A DNA stretch of 7,217 bases, from positions 1-7,217 of the forward strand of contig JAUUZB010000174.1 in assembly GCA_030590185.1 (NCBI GenBank), read 5' to 3'. The notes below the pieces were generated by a model. The model was given only the letters and a program-made list of their open reading frames with translations, made no database searches and was not told the DNA's origin. The translations under genes and the position numbers were made by a program. Shown in pieces: positions 3,852-7,217 of this stretch (position 1 is its first letter; the number at the start of each line of letters is the position of its first letter). The DNA is from Deltaproteobacteria bacterium (GTDB taxonomy: Bacteria > Myxococcota > XYA12-FULL-58-9 > JAUUZB01).

Positions 3852-6557
3852 TCAGTTGCAGGACGAATACTGGTCCGGCGGGTTCCAGGCGCAGTCGCCG
3901 CCAACGCCGCAGTCGAGGTCGACCGCACAGTTGGAACAGACGTGCTGCCAGTTCGGGCCGCCCTCGTAGCAATAGCCGGAGACGCACTCGGCGCCGAGGG
4001 TGCACGCTTCACCGAGCGCCCCGAGGCAGGTGGAGTTGGCGCCGCACAGGCCGGAGACGCAGTCGCCGTCGGCCAAGCAAGGGTCACCGAGCTCCGCGGT
4101 GCCCGCGCAGATGGCATAGACATCGCCGAAGTCCATGCCGCATGCCTGGTTGATCGTGCAGTCGCCATCCACCTCGCAGGTGGAGCAAACCTGAGCGAAC
4201 CCGGCGTCGTAACAATAGGTGGACTCACACTCATCCGAGGCGCCGCAGGCGTCCCCGAGATCCCCTAGGCAAACATCGGCCACACAGATACCCGAGGCGC
4301 AGTCCCCCGGCACGGTGCAGGCATCCCCCGGCTGTCCTACCCCGCCGCAGGTGGCGTAGGCGTCACCGAAGTCCCAATTGCAGGCCAGCGGCGTGCAGTC
4401 GCCGTCGCCCTCGCACTCGGAGCACAGACTAAAGAAGCCGGTGTCGTAGCAGAGGCCGGACTGGCAGTCGGCGCTGTTTTGACAAACCTCGCCGAGGGCG
4501 GCCAAGCAACCGTTGTAGCCCCCGGCGGTAAGGGCGCAGACCTCGCCGGCCGCGCAGTCCAGAGCATCACGGCATTCGGAGCAAACGTCCGGGTCACAGA
4601 AGGTCCCGGGCTCGCACTGGCTGTCCTCGGTGCAGCTGTCGCCGAGCAGGCCGGTGCCCTCGCAGACCGCGTAGAAGAGCGTGAAGTCAAAGTTACACTC
4701 CTGCATCAGGTCGCAGTCGCCGTTGACCGCGCACTCCGAGCAGACCGACGCCACGCCGGTGTCGAAACAGTAGGTCGAGCCACATTCGGTACCATCGACG
4801 CAGGCGTCACCGAGGCCGCCGGTGCAGATGTACCAGTTGCCGTCATCCACGCACTGGCCGCCGCCGTCGCAATCGGTCGACTGGTTGCACTCGGAGCACA
4901 GATCGCTGTTGCAGAAACCGGAAATGCACTGATCGTCGAGGGTGCAGCTATCCCCGAGCACGCCGCTGCCCTGGCAGGTGGCCCAACCGCTGGTGATGTC
5001 GAAGACACAGTCCTCCATCAGGCCGCAATCGCCATTGACGGCGCACTCGGAGCAGAGATCCGGCCCGATGGCGTCAAAACAGAAGGTGGAGGAACACTGG
5101 CCGTTGTCGATGCAGATCTCCCCGAGGTCCCGGGCGCAAACGTAGTAGCCGCTGCCCAGGCTGTCATCGATGCAGGCCTCGCCGTCGCAGTCGGCCACGG
5201 TCCGGCATTCGGAGCAGACGTCCGGGTAACAGATGCCGCTCTGGCACTCGCTGTCGGTGGTGCAGCTGTCGCCAAAGGGAAGCGTGCCGACGCAGATGGC
5301 GTAGCCGTCGACCCCGCCGATGTAGTCGCACACCTGGAGGGTGTCGCAGGTCGTGTCGTCGGCGCACTCGGAGCAGACCTCCTGCCAACCACCGCCCTCG
5401 AGGTAGCAGTAGGTCGATAGGCAGCGCGCGTCCTGTGCGCAGTCCTCGCCGAGATCGGCGGCGCAGATGAAGTAGGGCAGGTCCGGGGAGCCATCCACAC
5501 AGGTGTGGTCGCAATCGGCGTCGGCGCCGCATTCCGAACAGAGGTCGGTGTTGCAGAACAGACCCGGCTCGCACTGCGCGTCGTCGTTGCAGGTGTCCCC
5601 GAGCACGGCGGTGCCGGTGCAGGTGGCCCAGCCCAGAGTGACGTCCGGTGAGCAGTCCTGCAACAGCAGGCAGTCACCGTTGACCGAGCACTCGGAGCAG
5701 ACGGTGGCGTTGAAGCAGAAGTCCAGTCCGCAGTCGGCGTCGACCGTGCAGGGATCCCCCAGCCCGCCGGCGCAGATCCAATACCCAACCCCGGCGACGT
5801 CATCCTCGCAGGTGCCGCCGGCGCCGCAGTCATCCAGGGTCAGGCATTCGGAGCAGATGTCGTTGTTGCACAGGCCGCCCGCCTCGCATTGCTCGTTGAG
5901 CGTGCAGGCATCACCGAGCGCCACCGTGCCTTGGCAGGTGGCCCAGCCGAGCGGGACATCCTCGGCGCAGACCACGAGGGGGTCGCCGCAGTCGGCGTCG
6001 AGCTCGCAGGCCGAGCAGACGCCGACGGTGCCGGTGTCGAAACAGAGGCCGGAGAGGCAATCCGTGCCGATGCCACAGGGTGCGCCCAGCTCGCCCGGGG
6101 GAGGCGTGCCGCAGATGTAGTAGCCATCGGCGTCGCTCCACATACAGGCGTCGCCCACGGTCGAGCAATCGCTGCTCGCCCGGCAGTCGGAGCAGACAAA
6201 CTCGCCAGCGGTGGCGGTTTCGCTGCAAAAGCCGCTCGCGCAGTCGGCTGGCTCCAGGCAGGCATCCCCGAGGGCGCCGCCCGCGCTGCCGCCCGTGCCA
6301 CCGACGCCGCCCGTGCCGCCGACGCCGCCCGTGCCGCCGACGCCGCCCGTGCCGCCGATGCCGCCCGTGCCGCCGACGCCGCCCGTGCCGCCGATTCCGC
6401 CCGTGCCGCCGATTCCGCCCGTGCCACCGACGCCCCCGGCGCCTCCGGCCGTCCCGCCGTCACCGCCCGTGCCGCCCGTGCCGGACACGTCTGGATTGCT
6501 CCCGCAACCTAGGAACAGGGCCAAGCTCATTGCGAAAAGTATGCGGGTCAGCGCCAT
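3852..6557 (-). CDS. Large lysine-free, cysteine-repeat lipoprotein
   Basis: A 901-residue exported protein of unknown function. The signal peptide (MALTRILFAMSLALFLG) ends in a lipobox-like FLGC with the acylated Cys at 18, so it is probably an outer-membrane or surface lipoprotein. Residues 26-95 are a Gly/Thr linker with eight GGTGG[V/I]-type hexapeptides. Residues 96-901 are 16 cysteine modules: 14 of 48-61 residues with eight Cys each, and two half-modules (743-766 and 823-847) with four Cys each, giving 120 Cys plus C18. The consensus is LGDxC...C.SG.C...CSEC...DC...C...Y..C.G. The modules recall Dickkopf-N/EB-like Cys-rich repeats found in large secreted proteins of Myxococcota; disulfide bonding is inferred from the even Cys count. 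The chain contains no Lys, six Arg and many Asp/Glu. The ATG at 6557 has AGGAG 6 nt upstream. Adhesion, a surface stalk or metal binding are possible roles. Confidence 0.85.
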   Translation of the reverse strand: MALTRILFAMSLALFLGCGSNPDVSGTGGTGGDGGTAGGAGGVGGTGGIGGTGGIGGTGGVGGTGGIGGTGGVGGTGGVGGTGGVGGTGGSAGGALGDACLEPADCASGFCSETATAGEFVCSDCRASSDCSTVGDACMWSDADGYYICGTPPPGELGAPCGIGTDCLSGLCFDTGTVGVCSACELDADCGDPLVVCAEDVPLGWATCQGTVALGDACTLNEQCEAGGLCNNDICSECLTLDDCGAGGTCEDDVAGVGYWICAGGLGDPCTVDADCGLDFCFNATVCSECSVNGDCLLLQDCSPDVTLGWATCTGTAVLGDTCNDDAQCEPGLFCNTDLCSECGADADCDHTCVDGSPDLPYFICAADLGEDCAQDARCLSTYCYLEGGGWQEVCSECADDTTCDTLQVCDYIGGVDGYAICVGTLPFGDSCTTDSECQSGICYPDVCSECRTVADCDGEACIDDSLGSGYYVCARDLGEICIDNGQCSSTFCFDAIGPDLCSECAVNGDCGLMEDCVFDITSGWATCQGSGVLGDSCTLDDQCISGFCNSDLCSECNQSTDCDGGGQCVDDGNWYICTGGLGDACVDGTECGSTYCFDTGVASVCSECAVNGDCDLMQECNFDFTLFYAVCEGTGLLGDSCTEDSQCEPGTFCDPDVCSECRDALDCAAGEVCALTAGGYNGCLAALGEVCQNSADCQSGLCYDTGFFSLCSECEGDGDCTPLACNWDFGDAYATCGGVGQPGDACTVPGDCASGICVADVCLGDLGDACGASDECESTYCYDAGFAQVCSTCEVDGDCTINQACGMDFGDVYAICAGTAELGDPCLADGDCVSGLCGANSTCLGALGEACTLGAECVSGYCYEGGPNWQHVCSNCAVDLDCGVGGDCAWNPPDQYSSCN
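3855..6272 (-). repeat. Sixteen-unit cysteine-module array with A/B alternation
   Basis: Module starts by residue: 96, 157, 214, 266, 319, 369, 428, 478, 534, 582, 638, 688, 743, 767, 823, 848. From module 3 on, odd modules are type A, with a tight third-to-fourth Cys loop such as CNxD[ILV]C (CNNDIC, CNTDLC, CYPDVC, CNSDLC, CDPDVC, CVADVC). Even modules are type B, mostly with a longer aromatic loop (CFDTGVASVC, CYDTGFFSLC, CYDAGFAQVC; module 4 is shorter) and usually ending in a GWATCxG-like motif. The repeating unit is therefore an A+B pair of about 105 residues. Modules 13 and 15 are A types that stop after the fourth Cys. Confidence 0.85.
6288..6431 (-). repeat. 18-bp tandem repeat encoding (V/I)GGTGG, eight copies
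   Basis: Eight consecutive 18-bp units encode residues 43-90 of the lipoprotein. They differ almost only at the V/I codon (GTC, ATC or ATT in the sense strand). Less regular GGT/GGA repeats extend the Gly-rich tract to residues 26-95 (6273-6482). It is a flexible spacer between the lipid anchor and the Cys array, and a likely site of length variation by replication slippage. Confidence 0.9.
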
Positions 6558-6768
6558 CGTTCTCTCCTGTGACGATCTGGGGGCACCTCTACCCTAGCCA
6601 TTACCAATGAGCGCCAGAGAGGTAACACCTGGGGAGGCTTCCTTGGGCGGAAAAAACCATGGCAGATGTCAGCGCGCGGGTGTGAAGGCGTCACCTGTCT
6701 CCCATCGGGTGTCCCCGCCCCGTCCAGCTTGATCCCCAACCCAGACGGTGGTCTGGTTTGCCGCACCC
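6558..6768. other. Divergent intergenic region
   Basis: This 211-bp gap lies between the divergent lipoprotein gene (-) and the gene starting at 6769 (+), so both promoters should lie here. I see no convincing -35/-10 pair in either direction. The clear elements are the lipoprotein Shine-Dalgarno (AGGAG at 6564-6568, minus strand) and the small inverted repeat at 6741-6756. Confidence 0.4.
6741..6756 (+). promoter_or_regulatory. Inverted repeat just upstream of the 6769 gene start
   Basis: CCAGAC-GGTG-GTCTGG is a perfect 6-bp stem with a 4-nt loop. It extends to 9 bp with one mismatch if flanking AAC/TTT bases are included. It ends 12 nt before the ATG at 6769, where a Shine-Dalgarno would normally lie. 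It could be an operator, an mRNA hairpin limiting initiation, or chance. Confidence 0.25.
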
Positions 6769-7217
6769 ATGATCCTCACCATCATCCTCATCACCCTCGG
6801 CTTGATTTTCGGAGCCATCGCAACGGACGAAGAATTCGCGGGGGCGATCATCGGCGGCCTGGCCGGCTGGGCCGTGGGCGGGATGTGGCTCGCCCGCAAG
6901 CGCAAGAAGCTGGTCGACAAGCAGATCGAGGCGCTGTGGTCGACCGTGACCCAGCTCCAGCAACAACTCGTCGCCCGGGAGCAACGGGGAGTGATGCCAG
7001 TCCCGGTGCCGCCGACCGAGGTGGCGGCTGAAGGGGAGGAGCCGTCATTGCCTGAGACGGTCGCTGGGACGCCCGCGACCGGGGCCGGGACCGAGGCCGA
7101 GGCCGGACCCGCCACCGCCACCGAGGCCGCCGCCGATACCGCCACCAAGACCGCCACCGATACCGCCACCGAGGCCGCCGCCGATACCGCCACCAAGACC
7201 GCCACCGATACCGCCAC
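6769..7217 (+). CDS. Membrane protein with DUF2339-like N-terminus, truncated by window end
   Basis: The ORF starts at ATG 6769 and stays open to the window edge (149 codons plus 2 nt). It encodes a TM helix (MILTIILITLGLIFGAIA, 1-18), a short acidic turn (TDEEF), a second Gly/Ala-rich TM helix (about 24-42, GWAVGGMWLA) and the basic stop-transfer RKRKK (43-47). A short coiled-coil-like helix follows (VDKQIEALWSTVTQLQQQL), then a Pro/Glu/Ala/Thr-rich linker ending in a 16-residue repeat. Two N-terminal helices, a coiled coil and a disordered linker are the usual start of DUF2339 predicted multi-TM proteins, whose large TM domain would lie beyond this window. That assignment rests on architecture only. 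No Shine-Dalgarno is visible before this ATG. An in-frame GTG at 6748 would add seven residues but also lacks one. The gene is divergent from the lipoprotein gene. Confidence 0.7.
   Translation, partial: MILTIILITLGLIFGAIATDEEFAGAIIGGLAGWAVGGMWLARKRKKLVDKQIEALWSTVTQLQQQLVAREQRGVMPVPVPPTEVAAEGEEPSLPETVAGTPATGAGTEAEAGPATATEAAADTATKTATDTATEAAADTATKTATDTA
7117..7217 (+). repeat. Perfect 48-bp tandem repeat, at least 2.1 copies, continuing past the window
   Basis: The unit is eight hexamers: gccacc, gaggcc, gccgcc, gatacc, gccacc, aagacc, gccacc, gatacc. Copies start at 7117, 7165 and 7213, the last cut by the window end. Copies 1 and 2 are identical. Each encodes ATEAAADTATKTATDT, with one Lys between acidic residues. 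It lies in the linker of the partial membrane protein and is built from simpler 12-bp gccaccNNNacc sub-repeats. Confidence 0.9.

Noticed and set aside
3388..4005. Minus-strand 205-codon ORF overlapping the lipoprotein 3' end
   Set aside because: An Arg-rich out-of-frame shadow (RRRVRLRLLLRGRPEL...) with no plausible domain or start signal.
4479..5420. Long plus-strand ORF (313 codons) and several others opposite the Cys-rich lipoprotein gene
   Set aside because: These are antisense shadows of a GC-rich repetitive gene. The minus-strand frame has a signal peptide, a Shine-Dalgarno and regular Cys modules; the plus-strand products are Ala/Val/Arg-rich with no domain pattern.
6283..6480. CRISPR-like array, because of regular short repeats
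   Set aside because: The 18-bp units are contiguous without unique spacers and are in frame with a coding sequence, so this is a coding minisatellite.
6211..6597. Plus-strand Pro-rich ORF with PPVPPTPPVPP repeats
   Set aside because: It is the reverse complement of the GGTGG repeat. It resembles a proline-rich protein only because glycine GGC/GGT codons read as proline on the other strand.
6666..7031. Plus-strand ORF starting at 6666 with His- and Arg-rich product
   Set aside because: It overlaps the DUF2339-like frame out of phase and shows Arg/Gly/His composition typical of a shifted GC-rich frame.
6669..7217. Minus-strand ORF rich in VAVSAAAS repeats at the window end
   Set aside because: Shadow of the plus-strand 48-bp repeat. 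The plus frame from 6769 has two TM helices, a basic stop-transfer and a coiled coil.

Overview
The window is GC-rich and looks like a chromosomal segment of a delta-proteobacterial lineage, most likely Myxococcota. That assignment is an inference. It rests on the GC-rich third codon positions, a very large Cys-repeat lipoprotein with a Gly-Thr-Gly-Gly linker behind its lipobox (a style common in that phylum), and a PspA operon that carries a J-domain protein and zinc ribbons. No mobile element, CRISPR array, tRNA or rRNA was seen.

Layout. Positions 1-989 (+) hold the 3' part of an AI-2E family transporter. It converges on, and overlaps by 8 bp, a four-gene minus-strand cluster read from about 3291 down to 982: a small J-domain protein, PspA/IM30, a two-TM protein with a winged-helix-like tail, and a protein with three zinc ribbons. 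A 19-codon ORF with a good Shine-Dalgarno and an ATGA overlap sits between the J-domain gene and pspA. Positions 3292-3851 contain no intact gene, only weak promoter-like elements and a coding-like, frameshifted minus-strand remnant. Positions 3852-6557 (-) encode a 901-residue predicted lipoprotein with 16 cysteine modules, 121 cysteines and no lysine. After a 211-bp intergenic stretch, a plus-strand gene starts at 6769 and runs off the window. It encodes a membrane protein whose N-terminus resembles DUF2339 proteins, and it enters a perfect 48-bp tandem repeat at the edge.

How the genes may work together. The minus-strand cluster reads as an envelope-stress module. PspA is the ESCRT-III-like membrane-remodelling protein. 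The J-domain protein, whose N-terminus resembles that of PspA, could bring DnaK to PspA at the membrane, parallel to CDJ2-HSP70B acting on VIPP1 in Chlamydomonas chloroplasts. The two-TM and zinc-ribbon proteins are overlapping, probably co-translated partners of unknown role. The Cys-rich lipoprotein is a separate surface or periplasmic protein, with no visible functional link to the Psp cluster.
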